64,000 nt of DNA. It comes from Lycorma delicatula. Lineage: Eukaryota > Arthropoda > Insecta > Hemiptera > Fulgoridae. The number at the start of each line of letters is the position of its first letter. Position 1 is the first letter of the stretch. A model generated the notes under the pieces. It saw only the letters and a list, made by a program, of their open reading frames with translations. It was not told where the DNA came from and made no database searches. This document shows positions 26,122-33,678 of the stretch, one piece after another. The DNA is taken from positions 86,383,260 to 86,447,259 of the forward strand of contig NC_134458.1 of the NCBI RefSeq assembly GCF_047948215.1, in the 5' to 3' direction. The position numbers were made by a program, and so were the translations under genes.

Positions 26122-27503
26122 AAGAGTAGTGTAATGGGGATGTGTTCATTTCTTGCTAGAAAAAACGTTCATCTGTATGTTGGGCTTTTAAAAGTTTTAA
26201 AACTTTAACAAAATTTCAATAACCAAATAAATGTATAAAGCCTGTCACTTTTTTAAGACTAATTTATACAGCCTTTCACTTGCTTAATTTGACTATTTTC
26301 AAGCCTTTCACTTGAATTATTACCAACAATTACGGCATAAATAATGAAACGGTATGAAAAATAATTCAGTATACAATCGTCACTTATCGAAGCGTCTTTG
26401 GCAGATACTTGGAAGAACAGAAAAATGCATCATTGTTGTAAGTAGAAAATTATACTTTTATAATAATGAAACTGAATTACATTACCTATTCCTATTAATC
26501 GATAATTTCAGTTCTGAGAACATCGATAAAATTAAACTAGACTAAAAACAGATAAATAATTCATATTGATCATTTTGACAAAAACATACTGGTTAAAAGT
26601 TTAGAATCATAAATTTAAATAAACGATTAAATTTCTAAATGTATAAAAATGTGTTTTTAGATCTTTGGAGACGTTATTTATGTGTTATCACTTTAAACGA
26701 TAATCTTTGCAAGTTTTACTGTCATTATGAAACCTTTTGTGAGCTCAAATAATATATCAAAATCTTAAATGCTCTAAATTTCATAAAAAAAAAAAAAAAA
26801 AAAAAAAACAGATTAAACGAACGAACATAACAGGTATCAAATTACACGTAAAAGAAAGATTTCGAAAATATTTTAGATGATTTACATAAATAACAGCAAT
26901 ATATATTCCGTATGTTTTTTTTTTCGAAAAATATTTAGATGTAGCACTGTTTTAGGCAATCCTAGTCAAAAGCTGGTTAATATAAAAACTATAGCTTAAA
27001 ACGGTCAAAGTAATATGTTTTAAAGCTAACATTCTGCCTTCAACTTGGTCTGTTTAAAATAATTCATCCTAAGAATATTTCAGTATGGAAAAATCTGTGT
27101 GCCTTTTTCCCTTTTATTTGTATGACAAACTTTTCCGTTTAGTTATTTACATTAATTTCAACGAGTTATATTTGCTACTCTTTGTAAAAAAATTTAGTAA
27201 AAATATTAAAAAAATTATTTAAATGTTTTATATTTTAATTATTCTTTATTTTTATAATAATTTTTTTTTGAGCGAGTTATATTTGTCACAAGGTATTAGG
27301 AAGTAAACACATCGGGCTTCTGTTTCTTTTACACCCATCAGATAGAAGACATAATCTTCAAATAGTTCCCTAGACCGTATAATGTCAACCAGGGTTTAAA
27401 GGGGTTACAAATAAGGGAAAAGAACGGATAGCGAGAAAGAAATTAACTAAGCCTAACACAAATAACCAGACAAACGAACTATCTAAGAGTACTTCATTGC
27501 TTC
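26122..27503. other. AT-rich spacer between LINE and Polinton
   Basis: No gene seen. It has three imperfect repeats of a CCTTTCACTT motif (about 26240-26315) and a 23-base A-run (26786-26808). The open frame at 26354-26545 is without motifs. Confidence 0.5.
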
Positions 27504-27509
27504 CTCTAA
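27504..27509. repeat. Polinton target-site duplication, left
   Basis: CTCTAA directly precedes the left terminus AGTAGTACGG and recurs at 51246-51251 directly after the right terminus. A 6-bp duplication is the hallmark of Maverick/Polinton integration. Confidence 0.95.
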
Positions 27510-27543
27510 AGTAGTACGGAAATGGTGGTACTGTCGACTTTTT

Positions 27544-27654
27544 CCAAGATGGCGGCTGTCCGCCATCTTGGATTCCAAGATGGCGACCGTCCGCCATCTT
27601 GAAACGTCACTACTGACGTCATTAATTCAAGATGGCGGTGGTCGGCCATCTTGG
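27544..27654. promoter_or_regulatory. Left terminal YY1/Pho-type hairpins and CRE
   Basis: CCAAGATGGCGG (27544-27555) and CCGCCATCTTGG (27560-27571) form a 12-bp stem with a CTGT loop. A second such hairpin is at 27575-27601 and a looser third at 27628-27654. AAGATGGCGG matches the YY1 consensus core, and the GCCAT core is that of Drosophila Pho. TGACGTCA (27614-27621) is a full CRE/ATF palindrome. Binding is inferred; integrase recognition of the hairpins is an alternative. Confidence 0.6.
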
Positions 27655-27833
27655 ATTGGCGCCAGTACCACGTCAGTGTTGCCAACATGATTTATTTTGT
27701 GTCGACAGCGAGTCAGTGTTACCAACTTGATTTATTTTTTGTTGACATGTTTATATATTGAAGAAATATTTCAAAGGTTGGTATCACTGTTGTGTGGCGG
27801 TCGATTTGAATTAAATAAATAATATTTAAAGTG

Positions 27834-27912
27834 AAAAAAAATTCTGTCGGCTAGAGGATTCGAACCCGGTCATGACGGGACGCGACCGACTGACGCCTTA
27901 AACCAATCGGCT
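27834..27912 (-). ncRNA. tRNA-like Pol III unit in left TIR
   Basis: On the minus strand there is an A-box-like TGGTTTAAGGCG (27894-27905), a perfect B box GGTTCGAATCC (27856-27866) and a T8 run (27834-27841) as Pol III terminator. The product would be about 75-80 nt. Acceptor and T stems pair poorly, so it is tRNA-derived rather than a tRNA gene. The identical unit is in the right TIR at 50868-50952. Confidence 0.55.
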
Positions 27913-27965
27913 GCGGTAACTCCCTGATGTAATGAGTGAAAAATGTTCTACGTAAGCTGTGAATT

Positions 27966-28520
27966 TTAACGTAACATCAGTCTGTACACACACACACACA
28001 TACACAAACATACATGCACACATACACACGCGCACACACATACATATATACACACAAGTGAATATAGACGTACCTCGAGGATGATCCTGGTCGTCCAGGC
28101 GATGGCGTCGGGAGGCGTTACAGGTTCTCGTCGTAGATCGTGCACCGGGAGGCGATGGCGGTAATGTCTGCTACGACACACACATACACAAACACACACG
28201 CACACACACACGCGCACACACATACATATATATACACACAAGTGAATATAGACGTACCTCGAGGATGATCCTGGTCGTCCAGGCGATGGCGTCGGGAGGC
28301 GTTACAGGTTCTCGTCGTGGATCGTGCACCGGGAGGCGGTGGCGGCGATGTCTGCTGCAACACACAAACACACACACACACATACATATACACACAAGTG
28401 AATATAGACGTACCTCGAGGATGATCCTGGTCGTCCAGGCGATGGCGTCGGGAGGCGTTACCGCGACGGAGAGAGGTTCTCGTCGTGGATCGTGCACCGG
28501 GAGGCGGTGGCGGCTGTGTT
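27966..28520 (-). repeat. Tandem exon-like units with (CA)n spacers, left TIR
   Basis: Mirror of 50263-50804. Three copies of a unit containing CCTCGAGGATGATCCTGG are separated by CA/TA-rich spacers. Read on the minus strand, each unit ends in CTCGAG|GTACGT and the next begins after a TTGCAG or CGTAG acceptor. Confidence 0.7.
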
Positions 28521-28559
28521 TGCGTGCGTGCGTCAGCGGAGTGACGTAGAGGTGTTTAC

Positions 28560-28735
28560 CGTGCGAGATGCGGCGCTCGACTGAAGAATTGTGGGACCGA
28601 CGTGGTCTGAAGTTGTCCGATTGACCAATCGCAGCGTTGGAATTCGAATCGGCGCATGCGCACTAGCCGTTAGTGCGTACGTGCGAACTCGAACGTCGTC
28701 TCTAATAAGAGCGGATGCGATAAGGAAAATGTTTT
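28560..28735 (-). promoter_or_regulatory. CpG-rich NRF-1/CCAAT promoter-like block, left TIR
   Basis: Within AT-rich DNA this block is CpG-dense. It has a perfect NRF-1 palindrome (TGCGCATGCGCC on the minus strand, 28651-28662) and a CCAAT box (GACCAATCG, about 28622-28630). It lies at the inner end of the TIR, so it could drive transcription outward through the exon-like units, or inward. Confidence 0.5.
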
Positions 28736-28856
28736 TTTTTAATAATTATCGGATCACTAATACAAAAGTGACTTGAGTTGTTGTAACTGGTTAAATCCGG
28801 TTGTGTCTGGATCTGTAAAAGGAAAAAAAAAGTTATGAAATGAATTTATGTGTTGG

Positions 28857-29016
28857 AACACTCTCCTCACCATTCGCAGGTGTAATTCGACAAAAGATGG
28901 TGAATCTGACGTCGGGTTACACCGCAGGCCTTGGAACCTTCATCCAGTAATGCCAATCAACTAAATTTTATTTCTAAAAAATAGTTTTACATTAATGTAT
29001 GGGGGTTTAGAGTGTT
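28857..29016 (-). promoter_or_regulatory. Structured 3' module A, copy 1
   Basis: Shares AACACTCTCCTCACC, GGCCTTGGAACC and GGGGGTTTA with copies at 30148 and 32733. The outer ends pair (AACACTCT/AGAGTGTT), and an inner stem (GGTGTAA/TTACACC in mRNA sense) sits next to the GGCC block. It lies downstream of the gene at 29256-29924 and of module B copy 1. Confidence 0.65.
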
Positions 29017-29118
29017 GTTGCATTTCCACACCACCCCAGAGGTAGCAACCGCGGTGCGTTGAGATTTTTTTTTTTAGAGTGATATCTCTCCCCAGTAGGC
29101 CTACAAAACACTCGACTA
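29017..29118 (-). promoter_or_regulatory. Structured 3' module B, copy 1 (pseudoknot)
   Basis: Shares TTTCCACACCACCC, GAGGTAGCAAC, CGTTGAGATTTTTTT and TCTCTCCCCA(A/G)TAGGCCTAC with copies at 31536 and 33486. The order GAGAT (29061), GAGTG (29077), ATCTC (29084), CACTC (29109) gives two interleaved stems, an H-type pseudoknot. GTTGC (29017) pairs with GCAAC (29045). Confidence 0.65.
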
Positions 29119-29220
29119 TATATATATCTTAAGAAACGTCTTCATGATACTTCTTTACAAGAAAGAACATCTATGTTAAACAAAAAAAAAAAATCCCAAG
29201 ATAACTCTAATTTATGTTGT

Positions 29221-29236
29221 AGTCCTTAAAAGGACT
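29221..29236 (-). terminator. Histone-like 3' stem-loop 1
   Basis: In mRNA sense AGUCCU-UUUA-AGGACU, followed by ACAACA, about 20 nt after the stop codon at 29256. It has the 6-bp stem, 4-nt loop geometry of histone mRNA 3' ends with a UUUA loop; of the four copies this stem departs most from the consensus (A-U base pair at the foot). Confidence 0.55.
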
Positions 29237-29255
29237 TATTTAAACATCGTAGAAA

Positions 29256-29924
29256 TTAAAAAATTCGTTGACGGTTTTCTTTATACTCTTCTTTGCGTTT
29301 CGTATTCTTGTATAAAATAAAATAAAGAGAAGCGATGTGACGTCCTTTCATATATCGATTGGTTTTAACGTAATCGAATTCTGAATTTTCATTTGTGTCG
29401 TACGCCACCAACAGCGGTTGGGTATCATCGTCACAACCATCGGCAGAACAATCTACCTCATCACGACCTCTGAAGAAAAGTCCTCCGTCCGTCGCTACAT
29501 TAGCTGTTACTCTTCTTCTTTCGTTTGCAGCAAACACGTTTACAGCGAGTACGTTATTTTTTCGATGCGACGTATTGAGATTTTTTAACACGGACGCATT
29601 CAACTTCATATTCGACGAACGATTTAATTTGAACGCCTTTACGTTACCGTCGTCACCGTAGAATCCAGAAAACAGTACTTCTTTGCTGTAAATAAGTGCG
29701 ATAGCTTGTTCACCGCATTCAAATTCGCAATAATATTTTCGTCCATATCCAAAATCATCATCATTGAAAACCACTCTTATGGTCAAGTTATCACCATTTT
29801 TATCAAAATCATGATCAGATAAATCGACAATATATAGGTAACTGTGTTTTAATTTAAAACACATAGTCGTCAGTTGTTGGTCACCAACGCGCACGCGTAC
29901 ATCTTCTTCACTAAACTGAATCAT
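29256..29924 (-). CDS. Polinton accessory protein of unknown function (222 aa)
   Basis: No known family recognised. The frame extends to 29951 but its first codon is TTG. A TATA box (TATAAATA, 29978-29985) with an initiator-like GCAGTT near 29958 leaves almost no leader for it, so the ATG at 29924 is chosen. The protein has a polar N-terminal half rich in beta-type residues (VRVRV...CFKLKHSYLYIVDL), an FNDDDFGYG stretch and a basic C-terminus (KRKEEYKENRQR). A phrase close to RVVFNDD occurs in the 103-aa protein at 32383-32694 (RVVFNYD), suggesting distant kinship. It is monocistronic with its own 3' stem-loop. Confidence 0.7.
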   Translation of the reverse strand: MIQFSEEDVRVRVGDQQLTTMCFKLKHSYLYIVDLSDHDFDKNGDNLTIRVVFNDDDFGYGRKYYCEFECGEQAIALIYSKEVLFSGFYGDDGNVKAFKLNRSSNMKLNASVLKNLNTSHRKNNVLAVNVFAANERRRVTANVATDGGLFFRGRDEVDCSADGCDDDTQPLLVAYDTNENSEFDYVKTNRYMKGRHIASLYFILYKNTKRKEEYKENRQRIF

Positions 29925-29977
29925 GTTTACAACTCGAACGTTTCTCAACAAATAAACTGCTTCACTCAGTTACACTG

Positions 29978-29985
29978 TATTTATA
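29978..29985 (-). promoter_or_regulatory. TATA box of the 29256-29924 gene
   Basis: TATAAATA on the minus strand, with an initiator-like CAGT about 28 bases downstream and the chosen ATG about 34 bases after that. Confidence 0.6.
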
Positions 29986-30147
29986 AGCTCCTCCCCACTA
30001 CCACAACTACCATACCCTACTATCAACGAATCAGAATGTCACATCCTCCCCTCCACAATTCAAAAAAAAATTCATCTGATAGGTATGGTGATATCCTGAC
30101 AAGTGCATTTTGTATGATTTGAAGCTACAATTTTTCAATTTATTGTT

Positions 30148-30342
30148 AAACACTCTCCTCACCATTTGCAACAAAATCCGATAGTAGATAAATCTATTAC
30201 CAGATCGTGTCGCGGGCCTTGGAACCACTACATTCAATAAACGTAACTAAATATCGTTTTCTATCTTGTTTACTTTAAAAGAAAACATTTTTTAAAAAAC
30301 AATAATTAGTTACAAATTTATTGATGGGGGTTTAAAGTGTTT
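30148..30342 (-). promoter_or_regulatory. Structured 3' module A, copy 2
   Basis: Same blocks as copy 1. Inner stem GCGACA/UGUUGC (mRNA sense) and a small hairpin TACGTT/AATGTA. A minus-strand AATAAA at 30317-30322 lies downstream of stem-loop 2 and could serve as polyadenylation signal. Confidence 0.65.
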
Positions 30343-30393
30343 TTTGTTTTGTGTATGTATGTGTAATTTTGTGTTGTTTGTTTAATGTGTTGT

Positions 30394-30409
30394 TGTCCTG
30401 AAAAGGACA
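30394..30409 (-). terminator. Histone-like 3' stem-loop 2
   Basis: In mRNA sense UGUCCU-UUUC-AGGACA, preceded by AAAC and followed by ACAACA, 20 nt after the stop codon at 30430. The UUUC loop and second G-C pair are the main features recognised by the histone stem-loop binding protein. Confidence 0.65.
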
Positions 30410-30429
30410 GTTTAAATAGCTACCTGGTA

Positions 30430-30753
30430 TTACTCGAATACCACATCGAAGGCTTTTCCGATGCGTCCTTTGAAGACGAGTTTCAGCTTCATTTCAGTTA
30501 TTATGTCAAATTCGTCCTCTTTCAATGTTTCCGCAAACCGTCTCGGCAAGTAAACGTTAAATGGTTGTTCTTCCTCACCTTCACGTAAGCGACATAATAT
30601 GCTCTTCCCATAACGTGTAGCGATTTTCCTTAACCATACAACCTCGTACGGTTTCCCAATCGTAAGATCACCAACGCTCTTCGTCTCTACGTTGGTTGCA
30701 ACAAGTCGCTTATTCAAATGATGAAGAAAATCTTTTCTGTTACCGTCAGTCAT
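30430..30753 (-). CDS. Small domain protein, paralogue of the 31643 gene C-terminus (107 aa)
   Basis: Starts at an ATG about 40 bases below a TATA box. The body (DLTIGKPYEVVWLRKIATRYG...FNVYLPRRFAETL) aligns with the C-terminal ~85 residues of the 244-aa protein at 31643-32377 (DLDIGMSYVLLEMRKIFTQYG...FQTLLPKTYTNRF). The alternating hydrophobic pattern with G-Y-x(3)-R-x(3)-T-x-Y-G and a later LP motif suggests a small beta-barrel, possibly an OB fold that binds single-stranded DNA; that is inference. Ends in a histone-like stem-loop plus module A. Confidence 0.7.
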   Translation of the reverse strand: MTDGNRKDFLHHLNKRLVATNVETKSVGDLTIGKPYEVVWLRKIATRYGKSILCRLREGEEEQPFNVYLPRRFAETLKEDEFDIITEMKLKLVFKGRIGKAFDVVFE

Positions 30754-30811
30754 GATGATGTTATTTCTTCAAACGTTAGCTTTAGAATGAGACTAGAGCG
30801 ATTACAAATGG

Positions 30812-30820
30812 CTATTTATA
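30812..30820 (-). promoter_or_regulatory. TATA box of the 30430-30753 gene
   Basis: TATAAATAG on the minus strand about 60 bases before the ATG at 30753. Confidence 0.65.
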
Positions 30821-30904
30821 CCCACACATCTGCTTATCAACATCCGCAATCGGTATTCCAAGAATCGACAATTAATATTTATTTTAATTGCTTAACAACA
30901 TCTG

Positions 30905-31440
30905 GTTGAGCCAATTATTTTTTCTTATCAAAGCCATAAATTATTTTTATTTTAAGTTCTTATCTACTAATCATATCCGGTCGAGCCAATTATTTCTTAT
31001 CAAAGCTATAAATAATTTTTTATTGTTATCATCACGATAATTAATTCCACGAATTGAACCAATTATTTTTTTTTTATCAAAGCCATAAATTATTTTTTAT
31101 TTTAAATCGCCAATTATTTTTTCTTATCAAAGCCATAAATTATTTTTATTTTAAGTTCTTATCTACTAATCACATCCAGTCGAGCCAATTATTTCTTATC
31201 AACGCTACAAATAATTTTTTATTGTTATCGTCATTATAATTAATTCCGCGAATTGAACCAATTATTTTTTTTATCAAAGCCATAAATTATTCTTATCAAT
31301 ATTTATTTTAATTGCTTAACAACATCTGGTTGAGCCAATTATTTTTCTTATCAAAGCCATAAATTATTTTTATTTCTTATCATCGCTATAAATATTTTTT
31401 TTATTGTTATCGTCACGATAAATAATCCCACGTGCCAATT
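30905..31440. repeat. AT-rich tandem repeats with GATA-type cores
   Basis: About eight degenerate copies of a unit around CTTATCAAAGCCATAAATTA, many preceded by GCCAATTATTT, fill the space between two accessory genes. Longer blocks (with AAGTTCTTATCTACTAATCA) also recur. TTATCA is a GATA-factor site in reverse. Iterated AT-rich units of this type can be enhancers or replication origins; nothing here decides which. Confidence 0.75.
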
Positions 31441-31535
31441 AAAAATTATATTTTCCTTATAAAACAGTAATCACAAATAAACAAACATTTACCACCACCA
31501 AAAAAAAAAAAAAAAAAAAAAAATACATTTGTTTG

Positions 31536-31633
31536 AGTTGCGTTTCCACACCACCCAAGAGGTAGCAACTGCAGCGCGTTGAGATTTTTTTTATGCGAGT
31601 GATATCTCTCCCCAATAGGCCTACAAACACTCG
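31536..31633 (-). promoter_or_regulatory. Structured 3' module B, copy 2 (pseudoknot)
   Basis: Interleaved stems GAGAT/ATCTC (31581, 31604) and CGAGTG/CACTCG (31596, 31628), plus hairpin AGTTGC/GCAACT (31536, 31565). The outer A-T pair of the hairpin replaces the G-C of copy 3. It lies directly after the stop of the 31643 gene. Confidence 0.65.
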
Positions 31634-31642
31634 TGCAAAATT

Positions 31643-32377
31643 TTACAAACTGATTTTTATATCCTCGTTGAACTCGTCAACGTCACCGTTGGCGAGTTTT
31701 TTCTTTCCATAATAAGTTAATTTCATCGAATGATTTTTTACAACGTTCAATTCATCGTCGGTAAATCTGTTTGTATACGTCTTTGGTAATAAGGTTTGAA
31801 AGCTGTCCGGTTCATCCGATTCGCTGTCGAACAATATTACGCAAATACGGAGTTCGCCGTATTGAGTAAATATCTTTCTCATTTCCAACAGTACGTAGCT
31901 CATACCGATATCAAGATCGGTCAACCTCCTGAACGGTATCTTCTTTAGAAAACAATATTCATCGTTGAAAACGTTAATAAACGCTACGGTGTCCATCTTA
32001 ACATTCGCAGTGCTCACAATCGAATGGCAATTGCAAGTGTGATTTACCTTCTTACCCCCTATTTCCACGACAATTTTGCAAAACAACCGATAGAGTTCGT
32101 TACGATCGATAACTGTACAGGCGAACGGACTTTCCCATAACACTTCGTATTTATTTGCACGTACCATAGCGTGCATTCTTTTCACGTTTTCAATAATCAA
32201 TTCGCACGAACATAAGTATTCTGGTAGACCACGACCGCAGTAGTCGAATTTCTTACAATCGAAAGCATGTATTTCATCATTAACATCGTAGTGGGTGGTA
32301 AGCATCATAAAACAATATTTGCAAATATACGATGCAATAAACCTCAATTCGTTTACCGAATCGCTAAACGTTTTCAT
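31643..32377 (-). CDS. Polinton accessory protein with C-terminal small domain (244 aa)
   Basis: Begins at an ATG 5 bases after the stop of the 103-aa ORF upstream. The N-terminal ~150 residues are rich in Cys and His (FDCKKFDYCGRGLPEYLCSC, NHTCNCHS) and could bind metal. The C-terminal part is a paralogue of the whole 107-aa protein at 30430-30753. The two ORFs 32383-32694 and 31643-32377 may be a bicistronic pair or one gene split by a frameshift. Function unknown; a DNA-binding role is a guess from the shared domain. Confidence 0.7.
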   Translation of the reverse strand: MKTFSDSVNELRFIASYICKYCFMMLTTHYDVNDEIHAFDCKKFDYCGRGLPEYLCSCELIIENVKRMHAMVRANKYEVLWESPFACTVIDRNELYRLFCKIVVEIGGKKVNHTCNCHSIVSTANVKMDTVAFINVFNDEYCFLKKIPFRRLTDLDIGMSYVLLEMRKIFTQYGELRICVILFDSESDEPDSFQTLLPKTYTNRFTDDELNVVKNHSMKLTYYGKKKLANGDVDEFNEDIKISL

Positions 32378-32382
32378 CGCTG

Positions 32383-32694
32383 CTATATTGGATCGTCCCT
32401 ATAGTGAATATAATGTCTACACAATCCGTCTACAGTATCTATTTTTAAACTGTCTAAATATTCTTGTAAACCGTCGTGAAGTTCAGCGTAAGTGGCGTCG
32501 TAATTGAAAACCACTCTAACCGTATTGAAACGGTGTATGTCTGCGGTAATACTTGTTGCGTGAGGAAACGCAGCAATTGTAAGTTTCATAAGATGACGCA
32601 ACGTTCTTACGCGACGATTTGGAAAAAATCTAATCGTCCACACCGATGCGGCTATGTCAACGTCCATCGCTAAACTGCGGATGGAATTACACAT
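32383..32694 (-). CDS. Polinton accessory ORF of unknown function (103 aa)
   Basis: Starts at an ATG at 32694; a second in-frame ATG is at 32667. A TATA-like TTTATAG lies just upstream (about 32727-32734), at the end of module A copy 3. Contains a basic patch (FFPNRRVRTLRHLMK) and RFNTVRVVFNYDATYAEL, which resembles part of the 29256 gene product. Stops 5 bases before the ATG of the next gene, in a different frame. Confidence 0.6.
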   Translation of the reverse strand: MCNSIRSLAMDVDIAASVWTIRFFPNRRVRTLRHLMKLTIAAFPHATSITADIHRFNTVRVVFNYDATYAELHDGLQEYLDSLKIDTVDGLCRHYIHYRDDPI

Positions 32695-32732
32695 CGGAAG
32701 GTTTTTTAAGGGGAAAAAATAGGTTTACTATA

Positions 32733-32904
32733 AAACACTTTCCTCACCGTTTGTAACACAATTGATAGTGGATAAATCCAATATCATATCGTGTCACGGG
32801 CCTTGGAACCACTACATTCAATAAATGTAAATAAATATCGTTTTTTTTTAAATTAAAAAAACAATAATTAGTTACAATTTATTGTATGGGGGTTTAAAGT
32901 GTTT
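32733..32904 (-). promoter_or_regulatory. Structured 3' module A, copy 3
   Basis: Outer stem AAACACTTT/AAAGTGTTT keeps pairing although copy 1 has C-G where this copy has T-A. Inner stem GUGACA/UGUUAC changes together with copy 2 (GCGACA/UGUUGC). Hairpin TACATT/AATGTA and a minus-strand AATAAA (32878-32883) are present. Confidence 0.7.
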
Positions 32905-32953
32905 TTTGTTTTGTCTACGCGTGTAATTTTGTGTTGTTTGTGTAATGTGTTGT

Positions 32954-32969
32954 TGTCCTGAAAAGGACA
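32954..32969 (-). terminator. Histone-like 3' stem-loop 3
   Basis: UGUCCU-UUUC-AGGACA followed by ACAACA in mRNA sense, 23 nt after the stop of the RING gene at 32993. Identical to stem-loop 2. Confidence 0.65.
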
Positions 32970-32992
32970 GTTTGGGAAAGACGGTGAGGTGA

Positions 32993-33349
32993 CTAGTTGA
33001 AATAGATTTTTATATAGCCAGTCACCGCTTGTCTACACATCCCACATGGAAGGTTGTGTTGTATTAAATACCGTACACAATCTATGCAGAATGTGTGACC
33101 ACACGGTAGTATCGTTGCTCCTACACGTCCAATCAGACATATTTTACATCGCAGTGTACTGGTCAAATCTTCATCCCGTATAACACCTCGTTCTACTGCA
33201 CATTTCACATTTCTTAATGCCTCACTAAGCGATTCTAAAAAGGGTACATCTGCACCCTTCACACTTGAGATACTACGCACCAAGTTTCTAATACTGGTAA
33301 CAACTCTTGCTTTAGCAAGTTCGAATGATGTCGATGTTCTCTCACCCAT
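32993..33349 (-). CDS. RING-finger protein 1 (lone RING, 118 aa)
   Basis: A C-terminal C3HC4 RING occupies the last ~45 residues: CKIC, CGHTFCIDC and CGMC are all present with normal spacing, so E3 ubiquitin-ligase activity is likely. The frame runs back to 33406, but that codon is TTG and overlaps the TATA box (TATATATA, about 33406-33415); the ATG at 33349 is therefore chosen. The N-terminal part is a predicted helical region (FELAKARVVTSIRNLVRSI). No BIR is fused to it. Ends in a histone-like stem-loop. Confidence 0.85.
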   Translation of the reverse strand: MGERTSTSFELAKARVVTSIRNLVRSISSVKGADVPFLESLSEALRNVKCAVERGVIRDEDLTSTLRCKICLIGRVGATILPCGHTFCIDCVRYLIQHNLPCGMCRQAVTGYIKIYFN

Positions 33350-33405
33350 GTTCGTCTGATGTGCAGCTGTGTTGTGAAATGAATGATGTAGTGAGCAGAG
33401 CGACA

Positions 33406-33415
33406 AATATATATA
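33406..33415 (-). promoter_or_regulatory. TATA box of RING gene 1
   Basis: GGTATATATATTTG on the minus strand, about 55-65 bases before the ATG at 33349. Confidence 0.55.
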
Positions 33416-33485
33416 CCTTATCAGTGCTATGGACCCTGTACTTCCTGTTATTTCCCGCTTGTTATTTTAAATTTAAAAAAAAAAC

Positions 33486-33589
33486 GGTTACGTTTCCACA
33501 CCACCCACGAGGTAGCAACCGTGGCGCGTTGAGATTTTTTTTTTACATGAGTGAAATCTCTCCCCAATAGGCCTACTGTAAAACACTCG
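33486..33589 (-). promoter_or_regulatory. Structured 3' module B, copy 3 (pseudoknot)
   Basis: GAGAT (33531), GAGTG (33549), ATCTC (33556) and CACTC (33584) interleave as in the other copies. GGTTAC (33486) pairs with GCAACC (33515), allowing one A/C mismatch on the plus strand but a G-U pair in mRNA sense. Confidence 0.65.
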
Positions 33590-33678
33590 AATCTTTTTTT
33601 ATATTTTTTTTTAAATTTCTTTTTATTTTTTTTTTTATTTTTTATTTTTTTCATCAACATCTTGCAGCAGACTGAGCT

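Larger units (their letters stand above)
27510..28748. repeat. Polinton left terminal inverted repeat
   Basis: Reverse-complementary to 50033-51245 along its length. From the outer end inwards: YY1-type hairpins, a CRE (TGACGTCA), a tRNA-like Pol III unit, three (CA)n-separated exon-like units, and a CpG-rich promoter-like block. It has one extra 30-bp hairpin copy (about 27572-27601) compared with the right TIR. Confidence 0.93.

Noticed and set aside
27834..27912. Functional tRNA gene
   Set aside because: Acceptor, D and T stems do not pair well; only the internal promoter boxes and terminator are good.
27966..28549. Overlapping open frames of 70-108 residues in the left TIR (and mirror frames at 50235-50820)
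   Set aside because: They run through (CA)n repeats, differ between units by frame and cross apparent splice sites; they reflect the tandem repeat, not proteins.
28857..29016. HDV-like ribozyme in module A (GCGAATGG near the 3' end resembles the HDV J4/2 region)
   Set aside because: The required P2 partner and the nested pseudoknot could not be drawn, and the GCGAATGG string is not kept in other copies.
28857..33589. Modules A and B as MITE insertions
   Set aside because: They sit in fixed positions just after genes, have no target duplications and show compensatory changes in stems.
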